From: Pantoea agglomerans
GTDB lineage: Bacteria > Pseudomonadota > Gammaproteobacteria > Enterobacterales > Enterobacteriaceae
Reading direction: 5' to 3'
Assembly: GCF_021397715.1 (NCBI RefSeq)
Contig: NZ_CP090207.1
Location: forward strand, 2,418,001 to 2,482,000
DNA: 64,000 bases
In this document: positions 52,344 to 61,538 of the stretch, piece after piece
How the letters are laid out: the number at the start of each line of letters is the position of its first letter
Numbering within the stretch: the first letter of the stretch is position 1
Position numbers and translations under genes: made by a program
Notes under the pieces: model-generated
What the model was told of the DNA's origin: nothing
Databases searched by the model: none
Seen by the model: only the letters and a program-made list of their open reading frames with translations

Positions 52344-53876
52344 TTAATCCTGCGGGGTTGATGCCGCAATCAGTTGTTCTCGCGTCGCCACGGCACGCGG
52401 CAAATCGGCAGTAATCCGGCCATCGGCCATCACCAGGATGCGGTCTGCCAGCGCCATCACCTCATCCAGTTCCGAGGAGGAGAACATGACCGCCAGCCCC
52501 TGTTGCGCCAGATTGCCAATCAGATGGTAAACATCGGTTTTTGCGCCGACGTCGATGCCGCGCGTTGGCTCATCCAGCAGCACCACCTGCGGACCGGTCA
52601 TCAACGCTTTACCCAGCACCACTTTTTGCTGGTTGCCGCCGCTCAGCGCGGTGATCGGCAGTTCCGCGTCGCTGACCTTGATCGACAGATGCCCAATCAT
52701 CTCATTCACCCGCTGATTCTCCTGAGCCGGCCTGAGCAGCCGCAGCGCACGGCGAAACCCGCGCAGGCTGAGATCGGAGAGCGTCATGTTGGCGGTGATC
52801 GACATCAGCTCCACCACGCCTTCCCCTTTACGGTCTTCCGGCACCAGCGCGATACCGCTTTTTAGCCGCTGCTGGAAGCTGCGTTTCGCCAGATCTTTAC
52901 CCGCCAGCTGCACCTGGCCTGACTGACACGGCATCAGGCCAATCAGCCCTTTAAACAGTTCGGTGCGCCCGGCACCCAGCAGACCATAAATGCCAATCAC
53001 TTCGCCTTTGCGCAGGGTAAAGGTCACGTCATTCAGGGTGTAACCGCCGTTCTGGTGCAGGGCGGTCAGGCCGTCAACCTGCAATACCGTTTCCCCCTGC
53101 GGAGCCGCCTGGTAATCGAACTGCTTCTTCTTATCACCCACCATCTGGGCGATAATCCACGGCACGCTCGCCTCACGCACGTCGCGTTCGCTGATAAAGC
53201 GCCCATCGCGGAAGATGGTGATGTGATCGCCAATCTCCATCAGCTCCTCCAGCCGGTGCGAGATATAGATGATGGTGACGCCGCGCCGCTTGAGCTGAGC
53301 GATCACGTTAAACAGCACTTTCACCTCGGACTGACTCAGCGCGCTGGTCGGCTCATCCATGATCAATACCCGCGTATCCTTGGAGAGCGCGCGGGCGATC
53401 TCCACCAGCTGCTGATGACCGATGCCCAGCTCACCAAGGGGCGCATAAGGGTCAACATCCAGCTCCAGCCGCTCCAGCAGCGTCTTCGCCAGCGCATACT
53501 GATATTTTTCGTTGATCACGCCACGCTGGAAAAACTCGTTAGCGATAAAGATGTTGTCCATCACGTTCATGTTGGGGAACAGGTTCAGCTCCTGAAAGAT
53601 GATACTGATGCCCTGCTTCTCTGCCTGATGGGTCGAGTTAAGCGATACCACCTTACCGTCCAGCAGGATCTCGCCGGATGAGGGCGTTTCGACCCCCGCC
53701 AGCATCTTCATCATGGTTGATTTGCCGGCACCGTTTTCGCCAATCAGCACGTTGACTTTATTGCGATAGACCCGGTAGTTAACCTGATCGAGTGCCGTAA
53801 CGCCGGGATAGAGACGCGACACGTTGCGGGTTTCGATGATCACATCGCTGCTCTGCTGCGGTTGAAGATCTTGCAT
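52344..53876 (-). CDS. Sugar ABC transporter ATPase (RbsA/MglA type, two domains)
   Basis: The 510-residue protein has two fused ABC domains, as in RbsA, MglA and AraG. The first has Walker A GENGAGKST (about 47-55) and Walker B VLIMDEPTSALS (about 171). The second has a degenerate P-loop GLLGAGRTE (about 298) and the signature SGGNQQKVVLGKAL followed by LLDEPTRGIDVG. The second P-loop loses the Lys, which is usual for this family. It energises import of a carbohydrate with the neighbouring permease and binding protein. Confidence 0.92.
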   Translation of the reverse strand: MQDLQPQQSSDVIIETRNVSRLYPGVTALDQVNYRVYRNKVNVLIGENGAGKSTMMKMLAGVETPSSGEILLDGKVVSLNSTHQAEKQGISIIFQELNLFPNMNVMDNIFIANEFFQRGVINEKYQYALAKTLLERLELDVDPYAPLGELGIGHQQLVEIARALSKDTRVLIMDEPTSALSQSEVKVLFNVIAQLKRRGVTIIYISHRLEELMEIGDHITIFRDGRFISERDVREASVPWIIAQMVGDKKKQFDYQAAPQGETVLQVDGLTALHQNGGYTLNDVTFTLRKGEVIGIYGLLGAGRTELFKGLIGLMPCQSGQVQLAGKDLAKRSFQQRLKSGIALVPEDRKGEGVVELMSITANMTLSDLSLRGFRRALRLLRPAQENQRVNEMIGHLSIKVSDAELPITALSGGNQQKVVLGKALMTGPQVVLLDEPTRGIDVGAKTDVYHLIGNLAQQGLAVMFSSSELDEVMALADRILVMADGRITADLPRAVATREQLIAASTPQD

Positions 53877-53886
53877 CTGCCGCTCC

Positions 53887-54498
53887 TTATTGCCGGCTGA
53901 TCGACGCCGGAGTGATCTCCGGCAGCGACTGCGGGATGTCCCAGCTACTGAACACGCCGACGACCGTCACCTTATCGCCCACGCCAGGCTTGAATGTCTG
54001 CATCAGGCTGGCCGCCTGCTGATTAATCGCTTTGCCGTAATCACCAAACAGCACCTGATCGTTAAAGTCCTGATAGCTCGCGCCCTTATAAGCATCACGC
54101 AGCGCGGTCCCGCGAATGATCGGCCCGGTCTGAATAGTGACAGTGTCACCTGATTCATCTTTGACGCTCATCTTGCCGCTGCGGGAAGTGGTGTTTAGCG
54201 CGGTGACGTCACCACGAACCGTCACGCTGAATACGCACGGATTTTCCGCCTGGCTGCGGTAGCCATAGGATTGGCAGGCGCTGTCAAAATCTTTCGCCGT
54301 CTGCAGCGACTTCATTAACACCGCCAGCGGTTTCGCCTCGGCCGTGAGCTGTGGCACCAGCTTTTGCTGCCAGACCTGATCGATGTTGGCCATCTGTGGA
54401 TTGGGGGGATTTTTCAGCTCGGCCAGCTGTTGCTGCGACACAATCCGGCAGCCGCTCAGCAGCAGGACCCCCAGTGTCAGCCAGACTCTTCCGGACAT
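53887..54498 (-). CDS. DUF2291 family lipoprotein
   Basis: The 203-residue protein has an N-terminal lipobox LLLSGC (Cys17), so it is a lipid-anchored periplasmic protein. The body has DSACQSYGYRSQAENPCVFSV (two Cys that could pair), a beta-rich VTVRGDVTALN region and RGTALRDAYKGASYQDFNDQVLFGDYGKAIN, matching my memory of DUF2291. Such proteins are often found beside sugar ABC transporters; their role is unknown, perhaps as an accessory to the binding protein. It lies between the binding-protein and ATPase genes. Confidence 0.82.
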   Translation of the reverse strand: MSGRVWLTLGVLLLSGCRIVSQQQLAELKNPPNPQMANIDQVWQQKLVPQLTAEAKPLAVLMKSLQTAKDFDSACQSYGYRSQAENPCVFSVTVRGDVTALNTTSRSGKMSVKDESGDTVTIQTGPIIRGTALRDAYKGASYQDFNDQVLFGDYGKAINQQAASLMQTFKPGVGDKVTVVGVFSSWDIPQSLPEITPASISRQ

Positions 54499-54547
54499 CT
54501 TCTTCTCCCTGGCGCCCGCTCAGGCAGGCGCGGCGGCGATGAGTGAA

Positions 54548-55483
54548 TTACGATTTGAAGTTGAAATCCTGTACGCCGCTGGCGTTATCCGGCGTAATCA
54601 GGATGCCGCGGAACATCACCCGCTGTTTCTCCGGTTTCGCCCCTTTCTGGATATAATTGTCGAGGTCGGTCACGCCCTGCGCCGCAATCGCCTGCGCCTG
54701 TAACATCACCGTGGCTTTCAGGGTGCCGGCCTTCACCGCATCCCGTTCGTCATTGCTGCCATCGATCCCCACCACAATCACATCGTTGCGTCCGGCTGCT
54801 TTCAGGGCGGCAATGGCCCCCAGCGCCACCGGTCCGTTACCGCAAATCACCCCTTTCACATCCGGATGCGCCTGCAGAATACTGTCCATGATCCGCTTGC
54901 CGTCGATCAGCGTTCCTTTGGCATCCTGGCGTGCCACGCTCTGCATATCGCTGTACTGATCCAGCACCTGATGGAACGATTTGGAGCGCGTCACGCAGTT
55001 ATTGTCGGCCAGGTTACAGGTCAGCTCGGCGTACTTGCCCTTCTCACCCATCTTCTCGACAAACACGTTGGCGACGTCAGAACCGGCCTGGAAGTTGTTA
55101 TGGGTAATCTGCGCCAGCGCCACGTCATCCACCGGAATTTCACGGTTGATCAGCACCACCGGAATACCGGCATCTTTGGCTTTTTTGATCGCTGCCACGC
55201 TGGCGGTAGAGTCGGCGTTGTCCAGCACGATACCCTGCACTTTTTTACCGATGGCGGCGTCGATCAGTTCGCTCTGCTTCTTCACATCTTCGCCGTGCGA
55301 CAGCACCGAGGTTTTGTAGCCCAGCGCCTGCGCTTTGAGGTTGGCGCCTTTGGCTTCCGAGGCGTAATACGGGTTATCGAGGGAGTTAACCAGAATCATA
55401 ATGGTGCCTTTCTCGACGGCGAATGCCGCCTGCGAAACCAGACAGGCGGCCACAGCAGTGCACAGCAGGGTACGGTTTTTCAT
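54548..55483 (-). CDS. Periplasmic sugar-binding protein (RbsB family)
   Basis: This is the substrate-binding protein of the ABC importer. The 311-residue protein has a signal peptide (MKNRTLLCTAVAACLVSQAAFA, cleavage near 22) and a type I periplasmic-binding fold: MILVNSLDNPYYASEAKGAN at the start, IPVVLINREI, CGNGPVALGAIAALKAAG and VVGIDGSNDERDAV. Two cysteines in ELTCNLADNNCVTRSK may form a disulfide. The ATG at 55483 follows AGAGAGAAC; in-frame codons upstream would disrupt the signal peptide. It is probably specific for a pentose, hexose or polyol. Confidence 0.9.
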   Translation of the reverse strand: MKNRTLLCTAVAACLVSQAAFAVEKGTIMILVNSLDNPYYASEAKGANLKAQALGYKTSVLSHGEDVKKQSELIDAAIGKKVQGIVLDNADSTASVAAIKKAKDAGIPVVLINREIPVDDVALAQITHNNFQAGSDVANVFVEKMGEKGKYAELTCNLADNNCVTRSKSFHQVLDQYSDMQSVARQDAKGTLIDGKRIMDSILQAHPDVKGVICGNGPVALGAIAALKAAGRNDVIVVGIDGSNDERDAVKAGTLKATVMLQAQAIAAQGVTDLDNYIQKGAKPEKQRVMFRGILITPDNASGVQDFNFKS

Positions 55484-55538
55484 GATGTTCTCTCTTATCG
55501 TTATCACTGGGTGTTGATTCCCGGGTGTCAGAGCAGCC

Positions 55539-56336
55539 TTACCAGATGGTAAATCCGCCATCGATCATCAAATCTGCGCCGGTGATCATGTCGCTGCCGT
55601 TGCTGGCAAAAAACAGCACTGCGGCGGCAATCTCATCGGTGTAAGCAAAGCGGCCTAACGGAATCAGTTTCTTCATCTGCTCGCCCTTCTCGCCGCGCCA
55701 GGCTTTTTCGCCCATCGGCGTCAGCACCACGGTGGGCGAAAGGGTATTAACGTTGATGCGGTACGGCGCGAACTCTTTCGCCATCACCTTCGTCATGCCG
55801 AGCAGTCCCGCTTTGGCTGAGGTGTAGGCGACGTGGTTATCAATGGCGATGGAGGCCGCCTGCGAGGCGATATTGATGATTTTTCCGCCGTTACCCGCCG
55901 CGATCATCAGGCGCGCTGCGGCCTGCGAACAGAGAAAAGGGCCAGTGAGATTGACGGCGATCTGCTTCTGCCACTCGGCAAAATCGGTCTCGATCACCGG
56001 CTGTAACATCACATACCCGGCGCAGTTCACCAGAATATCGATGCGGCCGTAGTGGGCGATCACCTGGTCAAAGGCCGTCGTAACGGAAGCGGGGTCAGTG
56101 ACATCACAGCAGACGAAACGCACCCGATCGGCAGCAAACTCCGCCTCAAGGCTGGCTACCTTATCCGCCTCGAACGGCGGATAGAGCAGCGCCAGACGTG
56201 CTCCTTTCTCCAGCAACATGCCATTGGTCGCCATCGCAATGCCGCCGAGCCCGCCGGTCACCACCGCGACTTTCTCAGCCAGATTCAGAGCGATATCCAC
56301 GCCGTAGCGCAGGTTTACGTCATATTCAGCACTCAT
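55539..56336 (-). CDS. SDR-family dehydrogenase, first gene of ABC operon
   Basis: This is a 265-residue short-chain dehydrogenase, start MSAEYDVNLRYGVDIALNLA. The cofactor motif reads TGGLGGIA: the last of the three usual glycines of TGxxxGxG is Ala, which may affect cofactor preference. NCAG and the catalytic S...Y-x3-K (NIASQAASIAIDNHVAYTSAK) are intact, and MIDGGFTIW ends the protein. I chose the ATG at 56336 for its fit to the family; an in-frame codon 42 nt upstream remains possible. Likely a polyol or sugar dehydrogenase acting on the imported compound. Confidence 0.83.
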   Translation of the reverse strand: MSAEYDVNLRYGVDIALNLAEKVAVVTGGLGGIAMATNGMLLEKGARLALLYPPFEADKVASLEAEFAADRVRFVCCDVTDPASVTTAFDQVIAHYGRIDILVNCAGYVMLQPVIETDFAEWQKQIAVNLTGPFLCSQAAARLMIAAGNGGKIINIASQAASIAIDNHVAYTSAKAGLLGMTKVMAKEFAPYRINVNTLSPTVVLTPMGEKAWRGEKGEQMKKLIPLGRFAYTDEIAAAVLFFASNGSDMITGADLMIDGGFTIW

Positions 56337-56380
56337 CCCACTTATCCCCTCAGTTTTTTGCTGCCGCTCAGGACTCAATC

Positions 56381-56411
56381 ATTTTCGAACAAAAATATAA
56401 GCTATCGAAAA
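56381..56411. promoter_or_regulatory. TTTTCGA inverted repeat, candidate operator of the ABC operon
   Basis: TTTTCGA (56382-56388) and TCGAAAA (56405-56411) are inverted and separated by 16 bp, just upstream of the dehydrogenase gene. ATTTTCGAAC (56381-56390) is the exact reverse complement of GTTCGAAAAT at 56571-56580. Two such sites in one divergent gap suit binding by the neighbouring DeoR-family regulator, possibly with DNA looping. Confidence 0.6.
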
Positions 56412-56565
56412 GAAATGATATGTGGGGCAGATCAAATTTCGACCATCTGCCTGCTGGCAGGGATTATCTTATTGAAAAGACGTGATCCGGCTTGCAATGC
56501 GGAAATAAAAGTGCTGAACCGCATGGATGAAAACGCGGATGATTCAATGACCTGTCGGATATTAA

Positions 56566-56580
56566 CTTTCGTTCGAAAAT
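56566..56580. promoter_or_regulatory. Second TTCGAAAA operator copy near the regulator gene
   Basis: CTTTCGTTCGAAAAT at 56566-56580 includes GTTCGAAAAT, the exact reverse complement of 56381-56390, 180 bp away. Weaker TTTCGA copies lie at 56437-56442 and 56680-56685. Probably part of the same regulator's binding array. Confidence 0.55.
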
Positions 56581-56685
56581 CAATGTTGCTGCGGGCTATC
56601 TCGCATTCATAAAAACGTCGCGTTAAACTCTGCGACAGATCCTTCTTCGCCTGAACCCCTGCGATTGGAAAAGGGAGCATTTCGA

Positions 56686-57498
56686 TTGAAAAGCAAAAGT
56701 GAGCAGTTAGCTGATATGCAGCAACGCCGCGAAAAAATTCTGGAGATGATCCGAGAGGATGGCACCGTCACGGTCAAAGCCCTGACCGAGACTTTTGGCC
56801 TGACGGAAGCCACCTTGCGCAGCGATCTGCGAATGCTGCAAAAACAGGGCTTTGTCCAGCGCTACCACGGGGGCGCAACCCTGATGACCGGCAAACAGAA
56901 TACCGGGGCGATGCTGCTTGAGCGGCAGACCCATCTGGAAGAGAAGGAGGCGATTGGCCGGCTGGCTGCCCAGCATATCGAAAATGGCGACACGGTGATT
57001 TTCGATTCCGGTACCACCACCACCGCCATCACCGACGCCATGACGCATATCCGCCGGTTGTCGGTGGTCACCACGGCGGTAAATATCGCACTAAAACTGG
57101 GCGGCGAGCCCGGCATTAACATACTGCTGACCGGCGGCACCTTTAAGTTTCCGACGCTGTCGACCTCCGGCGAGAAGGCAGCTAACTTTTTCGAAAATGT
57201 GTTAGCGGAAAAACTGTTTCTGGCGACCGCCTGCATCTCACCGCGCCTCGGCCTGAGCTTTCCAAGCGAAACCGACATCAAGGTCAAGCTGGCGATGATC
57301 CGCTCCGCCAGTACGGTGTATGTGGTGGCCGATTCCAGCAAGATTGATAAAGTTTCAATGTTTGCGCTGCCCTGTGACTGGAGCAATATCCACTATCTGA
57401 TTACCGATAGCGGCATCAGCCCGGCGCAGGTCAGAGCTTTCGAAACGTTGGGTGTCAAGGTGCTGGTGGCACCGCTGCCGATGAAGCGGGCAATGTAA
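56686..57498 (+). CDS. DeoR-family transcriptional regulator of the ABC operon
   Basis: This is a repressor of the DeoR/GlpR family that should sense a sugar phosphate or related metabolite. An N-terminal winged HTH (about residues 10-60: REKILEMIREDGTVTVKALT, then FGLTEATLRSDLRMLQKQG) is followed by the DeoR sensor domain (about 85-245) with DTVIFDSGTTTTAI, VVTTAVNIALKLG and LTGGTFKF. I place the start at the TTG 56686, with GGGAG 8 nt before it, giving 270 residues; a TTG at 56665 adds seven residues and an ATG at 56716 would cut off ten. It is divergent from the operon and likely binds the TTTTCGA sites. Confidence 0.87.
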   Translation: MKSKSEQLADMQQRREKILEMIREDGTVTVKALTETFGLTEATLRSDLRMLQKQGFVQRYHGGATLMTGKQNTGAMLLERQTHLEEKEAIGRLAAQHIENGDTVIFDSGTTTTAITDAMTHIRRLSVVTTAVNIALKLGGEPGINILLTGGTFKFPTLSTSGEKAANFFENVLAEKLFLATACISPRLGLSFPSETDIKVKLAMIRSASTVYVVADSSKIDKVSMFALPCDWSNIHYLITDSGISPAQVRAFETLGVKVLVAPLPMKRAM

Positions 57499-57594
57499 CC
57501 GCAATAGCGTCGGCGGGGTTCATCACAACGACATGTGGTGCGTCTATGTTGCGATCACGACGCTGAACGTCGCGGTCAGAAAGGTGAACAACCG

Positions 57595-57948
57595 ATGAAA
57601 GACGAGATTTTTGAGCGCAGGCGGACACGGGCATTCGCCATCATGGCGGAGAAAAAAATGTGGGGCTGCCACGCCCCACCGCCGTTACATCGACTGCTGT
57701 GGAACATGAAAATCTACCTTCCCTTGCCGCCCTTTGCTGCTTTCTGGCTCAATGTGCTGGTTTTTGCCTCGCTCTATACGCTAATGATGCCGCTGCTGCT
57801 GTTATTTCCTTCACTTTCCGCGCCCACTTTTGACGCCATTTCCATCGCCACCAACCTGATGGCCGCGCTCTTTTTTGGCCTGTCGATCGCGGGATTCTAC
57901 GCCTGGCGTAAAAGAGTTTATCGTTTGCCCGAATGGGATCAGCTTTAA
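57595..57948 (+). CDS. Small two-helix membrane protein, DUF6404-like
   Basis: The 117-residue protein starts MKDEIFERRRTRAFAIMAEK, has a Pro/His/Trp-rich middle (CHAPPPLHRLLWNMKIYLPLPP) and two hydrophobic helices (about 47-72 and 78-98), ending in a basic tail. It resembles the DUF6404 family of small membrane proteins; function is unknown. AAAGGTG precedes the ATG by about 10 nt. It follows the DeoR-type gene by 96 bp, but nothing links it to that operon. Confidence 0.7.
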   Translation: MKDEIFERRRTRAFAIMAEKKMWGCHAPPPLHRLLWNMKIYLPLPPFAAFWLNVLVFASLYTLMMPLLLLFPSLSAPTFDAISIATNLMAALFFGLSIAGFYAWRKRVYRLPEWDQL

Positions 57949-58104
57949 GCGCAGCCAGCGCTCGCACCTGACGCTTAGCCCACTCAGATCATTAAGCCCT
58001 TTCAGCCCCTCACCAAAACGCGTACTCCAGCCCGCCGGGCAGGCACTTACTGACCACTGCACCTGTCTCACAGCCCGCTCCGTCGCACGGTTAGCCCCCT
58101 GACC

Positions 58105-58923
58105 TCAACACGCGGCAACGCGCGCCAGCGCACCCACCTGCAAATCAGCACGGTAATAACGCACCACCTCACCGACCAGCAACAGCGACGGCGACACCGG
58201 CTTCTCCTGAGCTACCGTCTGTGCCAGCCCGGCCAGCGTGGTAATCAACACCCGCTGATCCGGCCGGGTGCCGTTCTCAATGATCGCCACCGGCGTCTCT
58301 GCATCACGCCCCTGAGCCTGCAGTTGCGCACTGATCGAGGCACTCCAGCTCAGGCCCATATAAAACACCAGTGTCTGATTGTCCGCCGCCACGGCGGCGG
58401 CATCGAGTTGCGGCTCCCCGCTACGCCCGTGCCCGGTAATCAGCCGCAAAGACTGCGCACAATCACGGTGCGTCAACGGAATACCGCTGGCCGCCGCACA
58501 GCCGACCGCAGCAGTAATCCCCGGCACCACTTCACAACGGATCCCGGCCTGCTGCAGACTCACCATCTCCTCTCCGCCACGACCAAAAATAAAGGGATCG
58601 CCGCCTTTCAGCCGGATAACATCCCGGCCACTGTATGCCAGATCGATCAGCAGCTGATTGATCTGCGCCTGCTTCAGACCGTGCTGCCCAGGCTGTTTAC
58701 CGACATCAATACACAAGGCGCTCTCCGGCACTTCCGCCATCACCGCCTCGCTCACCAGCCGGTCATAGACCACCACCTCAGCGCAATGCAGTAACCGCAA
58801 CGCTTTCACCGTCAGCAACTCAACATCACCCGGCCCGGCACCGACTAACCACACTGCACCCTGCTGCGGAACAACGCCCTGTGGCGTCAGTAATTTATCG
58901 AGCGATTCAATGGCCAGCGTCAT
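58105..58923 (-). CDS. cobA: CobA, uroporphyrinogen-III C-methyltransferase
   Basis: CobA (SUMT) methylates uroporphyrinogen III twice with SAM to make precorrin-2, the precursor of siroheme and B12. The ATG at 58923 gives 272 residues and overlaps the nasA stop by 4 bp (ATGA). SUMT motifs are VWLVGAGPGDVELLTVKAL, YDRLVS, RLKGGDPFIFGRGGEE and VVPGITAAVGCAA. Unlike CysG, it has no oxidase/ferrochelatase domain. Its place at the end of a nitrate assimilation operon points to siroheme supply for the nitrite reductase. Confidence 0.95.
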   Translation of the reverse strand: MTLAIESLDKLLTPQGVVPQQGAVWLVGAGPGDVELLTVKALRLLHCAEVVVYDRLVSEAVMAEVPESALCIDVGKQPGQHGLKQAQINQLLIDLAYSGRDVIRLKGGDPFIFGRGGEEMVSLQQAGIRCEVVPGITAAVGCAAASGIPLTHRDCAQSLRLITGHGRSGEPQLDAAAVAADNQTLVFYMGLSWSASISAQLQAQGRDAETPVAIIENGTRPDQRVLITTLAGLAQTVAQEKPVSPSLLLVGEVVRYYRADLQVGALARVAAC

Positions 58924-61538
58924 GATTCCTCCGTTACCGATTCGGAAAGCAACAGCTGTTTCAGTTCCGGAATGCAGGAACCGCACTGCGTGCCGCATTT
59001 AAGCCTCTCACCTAGCGCCTGAGTCGTATCACACCCCTGCGCCACCGCCTGCAAAATGGCCTGTTCGCCAACCACCATGCAACTGCAGATAATCCGCCCC
59101 GCCGCCTGGCCCTGCGCGGCCTGACCTGCCAGTAAACGGTGCCGCCGAAACGCATCCGGTGGCGCAGCCTGAAACGCGGCAGCGACTAAATCGTGATCGA
59201 CATCCGGCAACCTGGCCCCGGCATAAAACGCCCGTTGCAGCACGCCGTCGCGCCATGCCAGCACCCGATAATCACTGCCGCTGCCGCCCGCGACCTGCAA
59301 CTGACACCCGGTGAGATCATCATGCGCAGCCAGCCAGGCTTCCGGCGCGCCCTCGCCCGCGACCACATAGCGCTGCACCCCGGCGTAGGGTGAGCGTGCC
59401 CAGTAACGTAATCCCGCTGGCGACGTCACCGCGGGCTGCCATAACCAGCCCTGCCAGCTCACCGGCAACGGCATAATCCGCACCGGCGTCTGTTTCAGCG
59501 CCGGTTGCTGTGAAAACGGACAGCCTCGTGCGGCGACCAACATATCGACATGGCTCTGCTGACTGAACTGACGGTTCCAGTGCATCGGCACAAACAGCTC
59601 TCCGCACCGCAGCCCGCGATCAATCGTCACCCGGACGCTGATCCAGCCCGCAACCGACTGCACCCGCGCCAGCGCCCCTGCCGTTAACCCATAACGGGCC
59701 GCATCGGCCGGATGAAGCGCCACAAAGGGTTCGTCACAATGCTGCATCAGCCGCGGCACCAGCCCGGTACGGGTCATGGTATGCCACTGATCGCGCACCC
59801 GTCCGGTATTCATCAGTAACGGATAAGCCGCCTCGCGTGACATCACCGCGGGCGTTGCCGGCACCCACAGTCGTGCCTTACCATCAGGATAATAAAACCG
59901 CCGATCGCGAAACAATCGGGCGCAACCCTCGGGATGTTCAGCATTCACCGGCCACTGAACCGGACGCAACGCATCCCAGCCAGCATCACTTAACTGCGCC
60001 AGCGCGCTGATATCAAACGCTCGTCGACCACCGTTCTCAAAGCCCGACAGCGCCGCGTGTTCACGAAAAATCGCCGCCGGATGCTGCCAGTCAAATCCAT
60101 CAAAACCTAAACGCCGGGCCACCTGGGCCAGCAACCACCAGTCGGGACGGGCATCGCCAGGCGCGGCGGCAAAGGCGCGCTGACGCGAAATCCGCCGTTC
60201 GGAATTGGTCACGGTGCCATTTTTCTCGCCCCAGCCCTGGGCCGGTAGCAGGATGTCAGCAAACGCACTGGTATCGGTGTGCGCCATGATGTCCGACACA
60301 ATCACCAGCGGACAAGCCGCCAGCGCCTGCGCCACCCGATTGCCCTCAGGCATCGACACCGCCGGATTGGTGCCCATAATCCAGACTGCTTTCACCTCGC
60401 CGCGCGCAATAGCCTGGAACAGATCCATCGCCGTCAGACCAGGCTGACGGGCAATGGTCGGACTGCGCCAGAAACGCTGCACCCGATCACAGTCAGCCGG
60501 GTCAAATCCCATGTGCGCCGCCAGCTGATTGGCCAGCCCACCCACTTCACGGCCGCCCATCGCATTTGGCTGTCCGGTCAGCGAAAACGGGCCGCAGCCT
60601 GTCCGGCCGATTTTGCCGCTTAACAGGTGTGCATTGAGAATCGCCTGGTTGTTATCACTGCCGGTCACCGACTGATTAATCCCCATGCACCACAGCGTCA
60701 GTACCCGATCGGTGCCACTGAACAGCGTAAAAAACGCCGTGACCTGCTGCAGTGTCAGATCGCACTGCTCGGCGACGTGCGCAATCTCCCACGGCTCTGC
60801 CGCCGCCAGGGTCTCTTCCACGCCGCTCAGATGGGGCAGCATCGTCTGATCGATGCCGCCCTGCGTTGCCAGCCAGCGCAGCAGACCGGAAAACAGCAGC
60901 GTATCGCTGCCAGGACGCAGCGGCAGATGCAGATCGGCCAGATCGCAACTGGCGGTGCGGCGCGGATCGATCACCACCATCCGCATTTCCGGACGCTGCT
61001 GTTTCGCCTGTGCCAGCCGCTGCCAGATCACCGGATGTGCCCAGGCAGCATTGGAACCGACCAGCACCACCAGATCGGCCTGCTCCAGATCCTCATAACA
61101 GCAGGGCACCGCATCCGCACCGAACGCCCGCTTATAGCCAATCACCGCCGACGCCATACAGAGCCGCGAATTGGTATCGATATTGGCGGCGCCGATATAG
61201 CCCTTCATCAGCTTATTGGCGACGTAATAATCCTCGGTCAACAGCTGGCCGGAGCCATAAAACGCCACCGCCTGCGGACCATAACGATCCATCACTTCTC
61301 TTAATCCCTCTGCCGCGGCATCCAGCGCTGCATCGAGCGTCACTGGCTGGCCGTTGACCTGCGCGGTAAGCAACCGTCCCTGTGGCGTCAGCGTCTCGCC
61401 TAACGCAGTGCCCTTAACGCACAGCCGCCCGGCGTTGGCCGGATGCTGGGGATCGCCCATCACCTGCGCCCGATGATTGTCCTGCGGCGTGACGCAGACG
61501 CCACAGCCGACGCCGCAATAGGGACAGGTGGTCTTCAT
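58920..61538 (-). CDS. nasA: NasA, assimilatory nitrate reductase catalytic subunit
   Basis: NasA reduces nitrate to nitrite in the cytosol with a molybdopterin-guanine-dinucleotide cofactor. The 872-residue protein has the N-terminal 4Fe-4S motif TCPYCGVGCGV (Cys5, 8, 12, then a Cys in GRLCVKG), the molybdopterin oxidoreductase core and a molydopterin-dinucleotide-binding domain (about 590-700). A C-terminal BFD-type 2Fe-2S domain holds CSCMVVGEQAILQAV and CGTQCGSC. It overlaps the nitrite reductase and cobA by 4 bp each, so the three are translationally coupled. Confidence 0.95.
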   Translation of the reverse strand: MKTTCPYCGVGCGVCVTPQDNHRAQVMGDPQHPANAGRLCVKGTALGETLTPQGRLLTAQVNGQPVTLDAALDAAAEGLREVMDRYGPQAVAFYGSGQLLTEDYYVANKLMKGYIGAANIDTNSRLCMASAVIGYKRAFGADAVPCCYEDLEQADLVVLVGSNAAWAHPVIWQRLAQAKQQRPEMRMVVIDPRRTASCDLADLHLPLRPGSDTLLFSGLLRWLATQGGIDQTMLPHLSGVEETLAAAEPWEIAHVAEQCDLTLQQVTAFFTLFSGTDRVLTLWCMGINQSVTGSDNNQAILNAHLLSGKIGRTGCGPFSLTGQPNAMGGREVGGLANQLAAHMGFDPADCDRVQRFWRSPTIARQPGLTAMDLFQAIARGEVKAVWIMGTNPAVSMPEGNRVAQALAACPLVIVSDIMAHTDTSAFADILLPAQGWGEKNGTVTNSERRISRQRAFAAAPGDARPDWWLLAQVARRLGFDGFDWQHPAAIFREHAALSGFENGGRRAFDISALAQLSDAGWDALRPVQWPVNAEHPEGCARLFRDRRFYYPDGKARLWVPATPAVMSREAAYPLLMNTGRVRDQWHTMTRTGLVPRLMQHCDEPFVALHPADAARYGLTAGALARVQSVAGWISVRVTIDRGLRCGELFVPMHWNRQFSQQSHVDMLVAARGCPFSQQPALKQTPVRIMPLPVSWQGWLWQPAVTSPAGLRYWARSPYAGVQRYVVAGEGAPEAWLAAHDDLTGCQLQVAGGSGSDYRVLAWRDGVLQRAFYAGARLPDVDHDLVAAAFQAAPPDAFRRHRLLAGQAAQGQAAGRIICSCMVVGEQAILQAVAQGCDTTQALGERLKCGTQCGSCIPELKQLLLSESVTEES

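Noticed and set aside
52118..52369. 84-residue N-terminal extension of the permease
   Set aside because: It translates a hairpin-rich spacer, contains no membrane segment typical of the family, and overlaps the ATPase gene; a well-placed ATG with GGAGAA exists at 52117.
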